NCBI RefSeq assembly: GCF_000717335.1
Contig: NZ_JNYZ01000006.1
Coordinates: forward strand, 326,117 to 390,116
Source of the DNA: Amycolatopsis jejuensis
GTDB taxonomy: Bacteria; Actinomycetota; Actinomycetes; Mycobacteriales; Pseudonocardiaceae
DNA: 64,000 nt
Direction: 5' to 3'
In this document: one piece after another, positions 42,680 through 52,321 of the stretch
Layout of the letters: the number at the start of each line of letters is the position of its first letter
Position numbering within the stretch: the stretch's first letter is position 1
The notes under the pieces: generated by a model
What the model was told of the DNA's origin: nothing
The model's input: only the letters and a program-made list of their open reading frames with translations
Databases searched by the model: none
Position numbers and translations under genes: made by a program

Positions 42680-43417
42680 TCACTCCCAGCGGAAGAATCG
42701 GGCGGCGAGTACCGAGCACGCGACCGTGACGACGGCCAGCGAGACCAGCGGCAGCAGGTGCGGCGCGTGTCCGGCGGCGGTGTCGCGCAGGCTGCTCAGC
42801 GTCGCGCCGAGCGGCAGCACCTCGGTGATGTGCTGGAGCAACGGGGGTAGCAGCTCCTTGGGCACCCACACCCCGCCCAGCGCCAGCATCGGCAGGAACA
42901 CGGCCGCGCCGAGACCGTTCGCCGCGCGCGTGCTCGGTGCGACTGCCGCGAGCAGAGTGCCGACGGAGAACAACGCCACCGCACCCAGCACGGTCACCGC
43001 CAGGAACCCGCCCGGATTCCGCGGCAGCGCCATCCCGAGCGCGATCCTGCCCACCCCCACGACGAGCAGGATCGCGACCACAGCGGCGCCGAGATTCACC
43101 ACCAGCTGTGCGGCCAGCAGCCGGGACGGCGGCACCGGGCTCGCCGCGAGCCGCTTCAGCACGCCCTTTTCGCGGTGCGCCGCCATCGCGCCGGGGTACA
43201 GGTTCAGCGCGAGGACGCCCAGCAGGATCGCCACGGCCATCGGCGCGATCAGCGTGGCCAGCGACGACTGGCCGCCGTACTGCGCACTCGGCTCGCGCGA
43301 ACCCGGCATCAGCCCGAAGATCAGCAGCAGCGCCAACGGGATTCCGGCCACCACAGCCGGTGCGCCGGGGTCGCGCAGGAACATTTTCGCCTCGGCGGCA
43401 GTCAGTTTGGTCAGCAT
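42680..43417 (-). CDS. ABC-2 type transporter permease
   Basis: 245 aa with six membrane helices and the ABC-2 signature region (YPGAMAAHREKGVLKRLAASP near residues 75-95, the cytoplasmic coupling helix; LPMLALGGVWVPKELLP near 180). It is the DrrB/NodJ-like half of an exporter whose ATPase is the upstream gene. Ten nucleotides separate it from the restored end of the ATPase gene. Confidence 0.9.
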   Translation of the reverse strand: MLTKLTAAEAKMFLRDPGAPAVVAGIPLALLLIFGLMPGSREPSAQYGGQSSLATLIAPMAVAILLGVLALNLYPGAMAAHREKGVLKRLAASPVPPSRLLAAQLVVNLGAAVVAILLVVGVGRIALGMALPRNPGGFLAVTVLGAVALFSVGTLLAAVAPSTRAANGLGAAVFLPMLALGGVWVPKELLPPLLQHITEVLPLGATLSSLRDTAAGHAPHLLPLVSLAVVTVACSVLAARFFRWE

Positions 43418-43427
43418 GGTTCCCCCG

Positions 43428-44334
43428 TCAGTCCGGTTTCCGGCCGGTGAGCGCGACGAACGCGTCGTCGAGACTGGTCTGTTCGACCCGCAGGTCGCCC
43501 GCCACCACGTCAGCGCGGGCCAGGAACGACGTCACCGCCTGCAGCGCCCCGCGGCCCCCGGTCACCACCAGGTGCGTGCCGTGCCGTTCGACCTCGAGCA
43601 CGTCGGGCAGGTCCTTGAGCGAGGCCGGGTCGACCGGCGCCGACGGCCGGAACCGGATGCGGTGCTCGCCGCCGGCCCGCCCGACCAGCCCCGGCCGGCG
43701 TGTCGATCGCGACGACGCGCCCGGAGCCGATCACGGCGATCCGGTCGCACAGCCGTTCCGCCTCTTCCATGAAGTGCGTGACCAGCACGACCGTCACGCC
43801 TTCCGCACGCACGGCTTCGACGAGATCCCACGTGTCACGCCGGGCCTGCGGGTCGAGGCCGGTGGTGAGCTCGTCCAGCACGACCACCTCGGGACTGCCG
43901 ATCAGCGCGAGCGCAATCGACACCCGCTGCTGCTGCCCGCCGGACAGCCTGCGGTACGCGGTGTCCCGCTGCTCGGTGAGCCCGAGCAGGTCCAGGAGCC
44001 GCTCCGGATCGGCGGGGGTGCGGTACATCGCGGCGAACAGGCCGAGCACCTCGCCGACCCGCAGCCGTTCGGGCAGGCGGCTTTCCTGCAGCTGCACGCC
44101 GAGGCGCTGACGCAGCTCACGGACGTCGCGCTGCGGGTCGAGCCCGAGCACCGAAACCGTGCCGCCGTCGGGCACCCGCAGGCCCTCGATGCATTCGACC
44201 GTGGTGGTCTTGCCTGCGCCGTTGGGGCCGAGGATCCCGAAGATCTCGCCCTGCTCGACGGTGAACGAGACGTCGTCGACCGCCTGTTTCCCGCGGTAGT
44301 GCTTGCGGAGGTGGCGTACCTCGATGACCGGCAT
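43428..44334 (-). pseudogene. ABC transporter ATPase with apparent +1 frameshift in a GGGG run
   Basis: DrrA-like ATPase. From ATG 44334 it reads normally: Walker A GPNGAGKTT near residue 39, signature LSGGQQQRVSIALAL, Walker B VVVLDELTTGLDP, switch THFMEEAERL. After IDTPAG (near residue 215) the frame turns to Arg/Gly-rich sequence and stops at 43510. Removing one G from the run whose complement is 43689-43692 restores LVGRAGGEHRIRF and onward to a natural C-terminus (DDAFVALTGRKPD) and a stop at 43428-43430, 10 nt before the permease. The ATPase core is intact; only the last ~85 residues are affected. It may be a sequencing error, a real mutation or programmed slippage. Confidence 0.8.
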
Positions 44335-44404
44335 CCCCGCTGTCCCCTCTCGGAATCGCAGTGCTTGCTGCGTTCGAGAATCGCGGTTCGGCCGCGCGGA
44401 AAGA

Positions 44405-45160
44405 TCAACGGAACGGGTCGGGATCCGCTCCACCGGCCGGAGCTTCCGCATCCACCGATCGGTTGATGCGGAAGTAGATCATCGGGTTGGCGCGTCCGGT
44501 GTGCACGGCTTCGGACAGGCCGAGTTCGCGGCGGAGCTCCCCGAGCCGAGCGGACGCGTGCGGGGCGCGGGCGCGCGCGGCCGTGAAGTACGGGGTGTGC
44601 GTTGTGTCCAGCCACCGCAACACTTCCTTGCCCTCGGTGAACGGCAGCGGGGTGGTGCGGTGGAACACGTCGTGCACGCTCACCGCCGCGTCCAGCCCCG
44701 GGAAGACGTCGGCGAGGTACCAGCGCGCGAACCGGGCGCCGTGGTCGGCGTCGACGAAGAGATAGTCCACATCGGACAGCCAATCGCCGGTGAGCGTGCG
44801 GGCGTCGCCCTGGCGGAACTCCCAGCGGCCCTTCGCCAGCGAGGACGGCACGGTCGCCGCGGCGTGCCCGACGAGGTCCGCGGTGACCAGGTGGCCGGTG
44901 CCGTTGTCGGCGAGCGCACGCAGGAGCCAGCTCGTGGACCAGCCGTGCAGCGACCCGATCTCGACGACCTTCGCCGGGCGCTGCTGCCGCAGGAGCAGGT
45001 AGGTGATCTCGGCTTCGAGGTCGTCGAGCTGGGTCTTCATCGCGGGATGGCTCCGGCGATGCGCGCGCTGCGCGTCCTTCGCCGCCCGCAACGCTTCGGC
45101 GTGCTGCCGGTAGAGCGAGCACACGAGGTCGAGGGTCACCCGGTTGCCGATTTTCTCCAT
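44405..45160 (-). CDS. Class I SAM-dependent methyltransferase (Methyltransf_24 type)
   Basis: 251 aa. Motif I is [20 protein letters not shown] near residues 63-82, then [19 protein letters not shown] carries the acidic post-motif typical of O-methyltransferase/cephalosporin-hydroxylase-like proteins. A Trp/His-rich segment follows ([12 protein letters not shown]). The C-terminal tail includes [14 protein letters not shown]. The substrate is unknown. Its stop lies 71 nt before the ABC ATPase start, so it may be read into that operon. Confidence 0.82.
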   Translation of the reverse strand: MEKIGNRVTLDLVCSLYRQHAEALRAAKDAQRAHRRSHPAMKTQLDDLEAEITYLLLRQQRPAKVVEIGSLHGWSTSWLLRALADNGTGHLVTADLVGHAAATVPSSLAKGRWEFRQGDARTLTGDWLSDVDYLFVDADHGARFARWYLADVFPGLDAAVSVHDVFHRTTPLPFTEGKEVLRWLDTTHTPYFTAARARAPHASARLGELRRELGLSEAVHTGRANPMIYFRINRSVDAEAPAGGADPDPFR

Positions 45161-45242
45161 GCTGCCGATCGTGGCCGGGACCGGCGCCGGGGGTAATGCG
45201 GCCAGCCGCCGGATCCGGGGCGGGGAAATCCCCCGGTCCGGG

Positions 45243-45761
45243 TCAGGGATGCCGGCGCCAGGTCGCGGTCACGTCCTTTGTGGACAACCAGGCGGCGAGG
45301 TCGTAACCGTGCGCGGCGAGCCCTTCGACGGTGGTGTAGGCGACCTCGAGCGCGTACTCGGCCTCGGCTTGCGGGAGCAGGCCTTCGGCGACGGCCGCCA
45401 GCAGTTCGTCGGTGTCGATCACGCGGACCGAGACCTTGTCCTTCAGGACCAGGTCGAGGTAGAGATCGGTGGCGACCCACTTTTCGCCTTCGCGGCGTAC
45501 GCGGACGACGTCGAGGTAGAAGTCCTGGTCGCGTTCGTGGCCGGGGCTGAACCAGAAGTCGGTGATCCGCAGGCCGAGGCCGGGGAGCAGCCACGACTCG
45601 AGGTAGTGGAACTGTGCCCGCCCGGGTGCCGGACGCGCCAGGTACAGGCCGAACGGCTCCTCGCGGAACTCCTCCACCTCGCGGCGGATGCCTTTGTTGT
45701 CGACGTTGACGCGGGCGGCCGGGTCGAAGTACTCCACCTTCGGGGGGTGCAGGTCGCTCAT
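45243..45761 (-). CDS. DUF402 domain protein
   Basis: 172 aa. The DUF402/FomD-like beta-barrel signature is seen in [24 protein letters not shown] and [26 protein letters not shown], the latter with the Asp residues that bind metal in characterised nucleotide-phosphatase relatives. Family members hydrolyse nucleoside di- or triphosphates or act on CMP-linked intermediates. Divergent placement next to uvrB is conserved in related actinobacteria as far as I recall. ATG 45761 was chosen from the family length. Confidence 0.82.
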   Translation of the reverse strand: MSDLHPPKVEYFDPAARVNVDNKGIRREVEEFREEPFGLYLARPAPGRAQFHYLESWLLPGLGLRITDFWFSPGHERDQDFYLDVVRVRREGEKWVATDLYLDLVLKDKVSVRVIDTDELLAAVAEGLLPQAEAEYALEVAYTTVEGLAAHGYDLAAWLSTKDVTATWRRHP

Positions 45762-45856
45762 CCGCCCATCCTGCCGTGGTGGCGGGCCGTCCCGCTTCCG
45801 CCGGGTGGGTTCATGCAGGTCAGCGGGGTGTCGCGGAAATTGTCGGTGGTGGCGCC

Positions 45857-45862
45857 TACCCT
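45857..45862 (+). promoter_or_regulatory. uvrB -10 box, leaderless start
   Basis: TACCCT seven nt before GTG 45870 and no ribosome site, indicating a leaderless uvrB transcript. No LexA/SOS box could be identified with confidence in the 108-nt gap. Confidence 0.45.
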
Positions 45863-45869
45863 GGTTCCC

Positions 45870-48029
45870 GTGGCTTTCGCAACCGAACACCCCGTCCTCG
45901 CCCAGTCCGACTTCCGGCCGGTCTCCGATGTACCCCGCACCGGCGGCCGGTTCGAAGTGGTCAGCGAGTACCAGCCCGCCGGTGACCAGCCGGCGGCCAT
46001 CGACGACCTCGAACGCCGGATCACGGCGGGCGAGAAGGACGTCGTGCTGCTCGGTGCCACCGGCACCGGCAAGTCGGCCACCACCGCGTGGCTGATCGAG
46101 CGCGTCCAGCGGCCCACGCTGGTGATGGCGCCCAACAAGACGCTGGCCGCCCAGCTGGCCAACGAGCTGCGCGAGCTGTTCCCGCACAACGCGGTCGAAT
46201 ACTTCGTCAGCTACTACGACTACTACCAGCCCGAGGCGTACATCGCGCAGACGGACACGTACATCGAGAAGGACTCGTCGATCAACGACGACGTCGAGCG
46301 GCTGCGCCACTCCGCCACGATGAACCTGCTGTCGCGCCGGGACGTCATCGTGGTCGCGTCGGTGTCGTGCATCTACGGACTCGGCACGCCGCAGTCGTAC
46401 CTCGACCGGTCCACCAAGCTCACCGTCGGCGGCACGGTGGAGCGCGACGTGCTGCTGCGGGCATTGGTCGACGTGCAGTACACGCGCAACGACATCGCGT
46501 TCGCGCGCGGCACGTTCCGGGTGCGCGGCGACACGGTGGAGATCATCCCGGCGTACGAGGAGCTGGCCATCCGGGTCGAGCTCTTCGGCGACGAGGTCGA
46601 CAAGCTGTACTACCTGCATCCGCTTACTGGGGACATCGTGCGCGAGGTCGACGAGGTGCGGATCTTCCCGGCCACGCACTACGTCGCGGGTCCGGAGCGG
46701 ATGGAGAAGGCGATCCGCGGGATCGAGGCCGAGCTCGAGGAGCGGCTGGCCGACCTGGAGAAGCAGGGCAAGCTGCTGGAAGCGCAGCGGCTGCGGATGC
46801 GCACGGCCTACGACGTCGAGATGATGCGCCAGGTCGGGTTCTGCTCCGGCATCGAGAACTACTCGCGGCACATCGACGGCCGCGGCCCGGGAACCGCGCC
46901 GGCCACGCTGATCGACTACTTCCCCGACGACTTCCTGCTGGTCATCGACGAGTCGCACCAGACGGTGCCGCAGATCGGCGGCATGTACGAGGGCGACATG
47001 AGCCGCAAGCGCAACCTGGTCGACTACGGGTTCCGGCTGCCGAGCGCGGTCGACAACCGGCCGCTCACCTGGGAGGAGTTCTCCGACCGGATTGGGCAGA
47101 CGGTGTACCTGTCGGCCACGCCGGGTCCGTACGAGATGGGGCAGACCGGCGGCGAGTTCGTCGAGCAGGTCATCCGGCCGACCGGGCTGGTCGACCCGAA
47201 GGTGGTCGTGAAGCCCACCGAAGGGCAGATCGACGACCTGGTGCACGAGATCCGCGAGCGGGCGGAGAAGGACGAGCGCGTCCTGGTCACCACGCTCACC
47301 AAGAAGATGTCCGAGGACCTCACCGACTACCTGCTGGAGCTGGGCATCCGGGTCCGGTACCTGCACTCGGAGGTCGACACGCTGCGCCGGGTCGAGCTGC
47401 TGCGGCAGCTGCGGGCGGGCGATTTCGACGTGCTGGTGGGCATCAACCTGCTGCGGGAGGGTCTCGACCTGCCCGAGGTGTCCCTGGTGGCGATCCTCGA
47501 CGCGGACAAGGAAGGCTTCCTGCGCAGCGGCACGTCGCTGATCCAGACGATCGGCCGCGCGGCGCGCAACGTGTCCGGCGAGGTCCACATGTACGCGGAC
47601 AAGATCACCGACTCGATGCGGTTCGCGATCGAGGAAACGGACCGCCGCCGCGCCAAGCAGGTGGCGTACAACGAGGAACGCGGCCTCGACCCGCAGCCGC
47701 TGCGCAAGAAGATCGCCGACATCCTCGACCGCGTGTACTCGGAAGCGGAAGACTCCCAGGAGTCGGTCGCCGTCGGAGGCTCGGGCCGCAACGTTTCGCG
47801 CGGCAAGAAACCGGAACAGGGCGACCGCGTCCGCAGCTCGGGCATGCTCACCGACAAGAACGTGTCGGCCATGCCGCGCGCCGAACTGGCCGACCTGATC
47901 CAGCAGATGACCGACCAGATGATGCAAGCCGCCCGCGACCTGCAGTTCGAACTGGCCGCCCGCCTCCGCGACGAGGTCGCGGACCTGAAGAAGGAACTCC
48001 GCGGAATGGACGCAGCCGGGATCAAGTAG
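45870..48029 (+). CDS. uvrB: Excinuclease ABC subunit B
   Basis: 719 aa helicase-like damage-verification subunit of nucleotide-excision repair. Walker A is [16 protein letters not shown] near residue 55, the beta-hairpin region is [20 protein letters not shown] near 112-131, Walker B DEXX is [10 protein letters not shown], helicase motifs V/VI are [15 protein letters not shown] and QTIGRAARN, and the C-terminal UVR domain binding UvrC is [20 protein letters not shown]. All motifs are intact. GTG 45870 is preceded by a -10 box only. Confidence 0.97.
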   Translation: MAFATEHPVLAQSDFRPVSDVPRTGGRFEVVSEYQPAGDQPAAIDDLERRITAGEKDVVLLGATGTGKSATTAWLIERVQRPTLVMAPNKTLAAQLANELRELFPHNAVEYFVSYYDYYQPEAYIAQTDTYIEKDSSINDDVERLRHSATMNLLSRRDVIVVASVSCIYGLGTPQSYLDRSTKLTVGGTVERDVLLRALVDVQYTRNDIAFARGTFRVRGDTVEIIPAYEELAIRVELFGDEVDKLYYLHPLTGDIVREVDEVRIFPATHYVAGPERMEKAIRGIEAELEERLADLEKQGKLLEAQRLRMRTAYDVEMMRQVGFCSGIENYSRHIDGRGPGTAPATLIDYFPDDFLLVIDESHQTVPQIGGMYEGDMSRKRNLVDYGFRLPSAVDNRPLTWEEFSDRIGQTVYLSATPGPYEMGQTGGEFVEQVIRPTGLVDPKVVVKPTEGQIDDLVHEIRERAEKDERVLVTTLTKKMSEDLTDYLLELGIRVRYLHSEVDTLRRVELLRQLRAGDFDVLVGINLLREGLDLPEVSLVAILDADKEGFLRSGTSLIQTIGRAARNVSGEVHMYADKITDSMRFAIEETDRRRAKQVAYNEERGLDPQPLRKKIADILDRVYSEAEDSQESVAVGGSGRNVSRGKKPEQGDRVRSSGMLTDKNVSAMPRAELADLIQQMTDQMMQAARDLQFELAARLRDEVADLKKELRGMDAAGIK

Positions 48030-48058
48030 TTACACCATCTAGGGTGGAATTACACCAT
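48030..48058 (+). promoter_or_regulatory. vapBC operator/promoter with direct repeats
   Basis: TTACACCAT occurs at 48030-48038 and 48050-48058, 20 bp apart, flanking TAGGGT at 48040-48045, which could be the -10 box. Repeats on both sides of the promoter and touching the start codon suit autorepression by the VapBC complex. Confidence 0.55.
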
Positions 48059-48329
48059 GGCGATGAACATCAAGGACCCGGAGTCCGAACGCCTGGCCGC
48101 GGAAATAGCCGAACTCACCGGAACCACGAAAACCGGTGCGGTCCGGACGGCTCTGCGCAGCATGCGGGACAAGCTTGTCGCGCAACAGCGCGCCGAGCGG
48201 AACGCGGACGACTTCGTGCGCTTCGTGCAGGACGAGATCTGGCCGCAGGTCTCCCCGGAGAACCGCGGCCGCCCGATCAGCAAGACGGAGCGTGAAGACA
48301 TCCTCGGCTACGGGCCGGGTGGCGGGTGA
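48057..48329 (+). CDS. vapB: VapB-family antitoxin
   Basis: 90 aa. Its N-terminal MNIKDPESERLAAEIAELTG and onward is the Rv0623/VapB30-type transcription-factor fold (ribbon-helix-helix-like; PSK_trans_fac). The C-terminal part (QDEIWPQVSPENRGRPIS) would wrap the toxin. It neutralises the downstream PIN toxin and represses the operon. ATG 48057 or 48063 can start it. The stop overlaps the toxin start (GTGA). Confidence 0.88.
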   Translation: MAMNIKDPESERLAAEIAELTGTTKTGAVRTALRSMRDKLVAQQRAERNADDFVRFVQDEIWPQVSPENRGRPISKTEREDILGYGPGGG

Positions 48330-48727
48330 TCATCGACAGCTCCGCCATCATCGCAACACTGATGGGAGGACCGCTGGCGCTGCCGATCGCGCGCGCAATC
48401 GGCAGCGCGGAGTCGTGCCGGATCAGTGCGCCGACGTTGGTGGAGACCTCGATCGTGCTAGTGAACAAGGAAGGCGAGCGGGGCCCGGCCCTGCTGGCCT
48501 CCTTCCTGCAACGGCGCCAATTCGACGTCCTCACCTTCGGCGAAGCCCATTGGCGGACCGCCCAATCCGCATTCCTGCGCTACGGCAAGAGCAGGCACCG
48601 AGCAGCACTGACCTTCGGCGACTGCCTCACTTACGCAGCCGCAACGATCGTCGGCGAGCCCCTCCTGTGCATCGGCGACGACTTCCCGCACACCGACCTG
48701 GAGCTGGTGAAACTGGGGGAGAACTGA
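48326..48727 (+). CDS. vapC: VapC-family PIN-domain ribonuclease toxin
   Basis: 133 aa PIN nuclease. The acidic catalytic residues are Asp in MIIDSSAI (residue 4), Glu in APTLVETSIV (about 40), Asp in TFGDCLTYA (about 99) and Asp in CIGDDFPHTDL (about 117). All are present, so the enzyme should be active as a sequence- or tRNA-specific endoribonuclease when freed from VapB. The GTG start overlaps the antitoxin stop by 4 nt. Confidence 0.9.
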   Translation: MIIDSSAIIATLMGGPLALPIARAIGSAESCRISAPTLVETSIVLVNKEGERGPALLASFLQRRQFDVLTFGEAHWRTAQSAFLRYGKSRHRAALTFGDCLTYAAATIVGEPLLCIGDDFPHTDLELVKLGEN

Positions 48728-49275
48728 CACCGCCGACGCTGGGCCGGTCTGGCCGCTGACGAGCGGCGGAACAAGACGAGGCGGCGGCCCGCTCCGCGGC
48801 TGAGGTCGGGCTGCAACTGGCTGTGCTTGGGGAGTGGCGGTGCGGGGCGAGGCGTAGTGCTGGCCTTTGGTTGCGGTCGGGCTGCAATTGGCTGTGCTTG
48901 GGGAGTGGCGGTGCGGGGCGAGGCGTAGTGCTGGCCTTTGGTTGCGGTCGGGCTGCAATTGGCTGTGCTTGGGGAGTCGGTGCGGGGCGAGGTAGTGCTG
49001 GCCTGTGGCTGAGGTCGGGCTGCAACCGGCTGAGCTTGGGGAGTGGTGATGCGGGGCGAGGCGTAGTGCTGGCCTGCGGTTGCGGTCGGGCTGCAACCGG
49101 CTGTGCTTGGGGAGTGGCGGTGCGGGGGCGAAGCGGCCGTCCCGGCCCCCGGGCGGCCGAGCCCAGGGGAGGGGGAGCCGTGCTCGGCTGGGCTTGGTGC
49201 GAGGTGACCGGGCGCCATGCCTGAAATGACCGCCGGACCGCAATGGCCAAGCCGACCTCCGCACCGCCCGCAGGG
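48728..49275. other. Repeat-filled gene-free interval
   Basis: No gene supported. It contains the 71-bp tandem repeats (48803-49140) followed by about 130 nt of GC-rich sequence up to the amidohydrolase stop. The long open frames on the minus strand here are translations of the repeats in all three frames. Confidence 0.6.
48803..49140. repeat. 71-bp tandem repeat, about five copies
   Basis: The word GTCGGGCTGCAA begins units at 48805, 48876, 48947, 49014 and 49085. Spacings are 71, 71, 67 and 71 bp; the third unit has small deletions. Copies differ by a few substitutions. There are no unique spacers and the unit length is not a multiple of three, so it is non-coding satellite-like DNA. Confidence 0.85.
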
Positions 49276-50904
49276 TCACCGGCGAAAAACCAGCTCCCCT
49301 CCCAGAAAAGTCTCCGCAACCCGCGCCGTGGGCAGGTCTTTCACCGGGCAGGTGAGGACATCCCGGTCCAGCAGCACGAAATCCGCCAGCTTGCCCGGCT
49401 CGATCGAGCCCACTCGCGCACTCCGGCCCAATACGGCGGCACCACCCATGGTCAACGCGCGCACGGCCTCCTTACAAGTGATCGTCTTCGCCGGGGTTTG
49501 CCGGCTGCGGCCCGTCCGGCCGTCGACGCGGGTCAGGGCTGCCCAGAGCTGGAAGAGCGGATCGTGGTGGGTTGCGTCGCTTGCGGTGGCGACCGGCACA
49601 CCCGCGTCCAGCCACCAGCGCATCGGTGCGACCTGCTCCCACAGCTTTCCCGGCAGCCGGTTCACGTACGCCGCTTCGCCGCGGCCGTAGTCGACTCCGG
49701 CGCAGGTTTGCGCCACCATACCCATCTCCGCGAGGCATGCGATCTGCTCGCGCGTCGCATGGTGGAAGTGCTGCGCCACCCAGTTCCGCCCGGTCAACGG
49801 CGTCTCCCGGTGCACCGCCATCAGCGCCGTCACGGCGATCTCGGCTGCCCGGTCGCCGCTGGCCAATACGTTGAGCCGGATTCCGTGCTGTACGCAGAGC
49901 CGCGCAATCGCCGTCAAGTCCGTTGTGGACAGTGCCGCCACGCCATTTCCCGGTTCGTCCAGCGGGTCCAGGTACGGCTCGTGCATCAGGGCCCGGCCGA
50001 AGTGGGTCGGGCCGTCGACGGACACCGTCACGCCCGCCATTTCCAGCAGGTCGTCGCCGGAGGTGGTGGGCAGCGACGAGAGCCACGCGTCCGGGTCCGG
50101 ATGGGCGACCGGCATCTCGTGCGTGGCGACTACCCGGCACGCCAGCCGACCCGTGGCGTGCAGGGCCTGCAGGTCGGCGGTGAAGGCGTTGGCGTGTCCC
50201 TCGTAAATGCTGGTGACACCCAGCGCGAGGTTTTCGTCGAGCGCGCGGGCGATCGCGGCACGCCGAGCAGGCACCGGCAACTGCGGCTGCAGCGCCATCA
50301 TCCGGCGGACCGCGGGGCTTTCCGCGCGATACGGCGTGAGCCCGTGCACGAGGCCGGTCGGTTCACCGGAAGCGTCGCGGACGATCCGCAACCCGGGTTC
50401 GTCCGTGAGCTCGAGCAGCTCCAAGGCGCGGCTGTTCAGCACCGCGGGATGCGGCCAGTACACCGAAGTCGGGATGTGTACCGGGTTTTCGGGCGCGACG
50501 GCGTCCAGGTCGGATCGCGTGGGCCAACGTCCCTCGGCCCATTTCCCGGGCAGGCCGAAGAAATCCGGTGGCTCACCCAACGGCGACGGGACGATCCACG
50601 CGCCCGGCTCGGCCTTCGCCGCGGCCGCGCCGATCCGGGCGGCCACCTCGGCCACCGACGTCGCACCGGCCAGCGACGGTTCCGCCGCGTCGAGGATCCC
50701 GCGCAGCACCGAATGGGCGTGCGCGTCGATGAAACCCGGGAGCACCGTCTGCCCGCCGAGATCCACGACCGGACCCGGCCGCCCGGAAAGCTCGGCGCTG
50801 CTCCCGACCGCCGTGAACACCCCGTCGCGCACCGCGAAGGCCTGGGCGATGGTGAACCGGCCGTCGACCGTGACGACTTTCCCGTTCAGATAGACGGTTT
50901 CCAT
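49276..50904 (-). CDS. Amidohydrolase, YtcJ-like metal-dependent hydrolase
   Basis: 542 aa. It has a composite amidohydrolase domain: N-terminal beta-sandwich (YLNGKVVTVDG), the metal-binding GFIDAHAHSVLRG near residue 65, a TIM-barrel with further ligands (AQHFHHATREQIACL), the ASDATHHDPLFQLW segment near 445 and a C-terminal IEPGKLADFVLLDRD. Relatives include N-substituted formamide deformylase and exoenzyme-regulatory AepA; the real substrate is unknown. ATG 50904 overlaps the upstream carboxylesterase gene by 19 nt, so both are co-transcribed. Confidence 0.86.
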   Translation of the reverse strand: METVYLNGKVVTVDGRFTIAQAFAVRDGVFTAVGSSAELSGRPGPVVDLGGQTVLPGFIDAHAHSVLRGILDAAEPSLAGATSVAEVAARIGAAAAKAEPGAWIVPSPLGEPPDFFGLPGKWAEGRWPTRSDLDAVAPENPVHIPTSVYWPHPAVLNSRALELLELTDEPGLRIVRDASGEPTGLVHGLTPYRAESPAVRRMMALQPQLPVPARRAAIARALDENLALGVTSIYEGHANAFTADLQALHATGRLACRVVATHEMPVAHPDPDAWLSSLPTTSGDDLLEMAGVTVSVDGPTHFGRALMHEPYLDPLDEPGNGVAALSTTDLTAIARLCVQHGIRLNVLASGDRAAEIAVTALMAVHRETPLTGRNWVAQHFHHATREQIACLAEMGMVAQTCAGVDYGRGEAAYVNRLPGKLWEQVAPMRWWLDAGVPVATASDATHHDPLFQLWAALTRVDGRTGRSRQTPAKTITCKEAVRALTMGGAAVLGRSARVGSIEPGKLADFVLLDRDVLTCPVKDLPTARVAETFLGGELVFRR

Positions 50905-52244
50905 GCCCACCCGTCCTGGACGGCCGACGTCGTGTCCACCCGCAGCACGGAACCTCCGGCCGGCCACAGTGGCAGGGCAGGATGCGAGGGACGGCCGCTG
51001 CGCACGAACTCGGCCACCGCGCCACCGAACGCCGCGGCGAGCGGACGGAGCCCGGCCCGGTCGGCGTCGCCGAGCATCGGGGCGTCGGCCCACGCGTCGA
51101 AGGTGCCGAACAGGAACGGCAGGTCGATCCCGTGCGCGGCCCCGATTTCCCCAGCACGCCAAGCGAATTCGTACCCGTACGCCGGATGCCCGATCGCCGC
51201 GCGGTCCTCGGCCAGGCGCTGCGCCGGCGCACGGAACAGTGTCTCGGTGAGGTCATCGGCGGCCCGCGTCCAGGGCGCTGCATCGGCCCGGCGCGGGTAC
51301 CGAAAAGCGTGCGCCTCGTCGCTGGTCACGCCGATCAGCAGGTCGACCTCCGGAGACACCGCCTCGGCAAACGCCGTCCGCAAATCAGGCCACGGCACCT
51401 CGGAGGTGCGCGTGATACCCAGCGGCATCAGCAATCCACCGGACGGAGGCATCCGGCGATACGCGTCGACGAACTCGGTCGCCTCGAGCGCCCGTACCGC
51501 GTCCGCGTCGGCCGGGTCGGCGCCCAGCGCAGCGAAGTACTGGCGAGCGGCCTCGGTTGCCTCATCGGCGGTCGGCATCTGTGTTTCGGGAGCCGAGCTC
51601 TGCAAGAGCACCCGGCGGACCAGCGGCCGGGTGCGCTCGGTCGCCGCCAGCAGACCGGCGAGCTGCGCCCCGGCGGACTGCCCGCCGACGGTGATCGCGT
51701 CCGGAGCCCCGCCGAATGCGGCCACGTTCGCCGCGGTCCACTCCAGCGCGAGCGCGACGTCGTGCAGGCCGAGGTTGCCGGGTCCGAGCCGGTCGGTGAG
51801 CTCCGCCGGGTACAGGAATCCCAGCGCGCCGAGCCGGTAGTTCATCGTCACGACGACGATCCCGTTCTCCGCCGCCAGCCGCGCCCCGCGGTACCACTCC
51901 CAGCCGCCGGACCCGCTCACCGTCGCGCCGCCGTGGATCCAGAACAGCACCGGCAGGTCCGTGCCGTCTTCCGGCGCCCACACGTTGACGGTGAGGCAGC
52001 CGCGTTCGGCGACCGTCCCGCCCGGCCGGCCCATCACCGATTCCAGCCGCGACGGCGCCTGCGGAGCGGCCGGGCCGGGACTCCCGGCGGGGAGCGGCGT
52101 GTCCCACGGCTCCGGCGGGCGCGGCAGAGCGAACCGCAGCGGCCCGACCGGGTCCGCGGCGTACGGGATGCCGAGGAACTCCCGGACCCCGTCGCGGCGC
52201 CGCCCGGCGACCGGACCGGACGTGGTGGTGACGGCCTCGTCCAC
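50886..52244 (-). CDS. Type B carboxylesterase
   Basis: 452 aa alpha/beta hydrolase of the cholinesterase-like family. It has an N-terminal GVREFLGIPYAADPVGPLRF, oxyanion loop WIHGGATVSGSG near 109, nucleophile Ser in TVGGQSAGAQL near 190, a catalytic acid probably in GVTSDEAHAF near 300, and a C-terminal His in the GRPSHPALPLW region. It is somewhat shorter than the usual 500 aa and has no signal peptide, so it is probably cytoplasmic. GTG 52244 follows GGGAGAA. It pairs with the amidohydrolase in a catabolic operon that would hydrolyse an ester and then an amide. Confidence 0.85.
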   Translation of the reverse strand: MDEAVTTTSGPVAGRRRDGVREFLGIPYAADPVGPLRFALPRPPEPWDTPLPAGSPGPAAPQAPSRLESVMGRPGGTVAERGCLTVNVWAPEDGTDLPVLFWIHGGATVSGSGGWEWYRGARLAAENGIVVVTMNYRLGALGFLYPAELTDRLGPGNLGLHDVALALEWTAANVAAFGGAPDAITVGGQSAGAQLAGLLAATERTRPLVRRVLLQSSAPETQMPTADEATEAARQYFAALGADPADADAVRALEATEFVDAYRRMPPSGGLLMPLGITRTSEVPWPDLRTAFAEAVSPEVDLLIGVTSDEAHAFRYPRRADAAPWTRAADDLTETLFRAPAQRLAEDRAAIGHPAYGYEFAWRAGEIGAAHGIDLPFLFGTFDAWADAPMLGDADRAGLRPLAAAFGGAVAEFVRSGRPSHPALPLWPAGGSVLRVDTTSAVQDGWAWKPSI

Positions 52245-52321
52245 GGAAAGTTCTCCCTGCGCCGTGCGGAAGCTGGCGCGCGAATGTATATCGTGGATCT
52301 GACGACCGTCAAGGACAGGGG

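Noticed and set aside
45762..47927. Upstream extension of the DUF402 frame across uvrB
   Set aside because: The frame happens to stay open antisense to uvrB; only the last 172 residues carry the DUF402 pattern.
49472..50140. Second gene overlapping the amidohydrolase on the same strand
   Set aside because: A frame-shifted reading without motifs; the amidohydrolase frame has continuous conserved segments over the same region.
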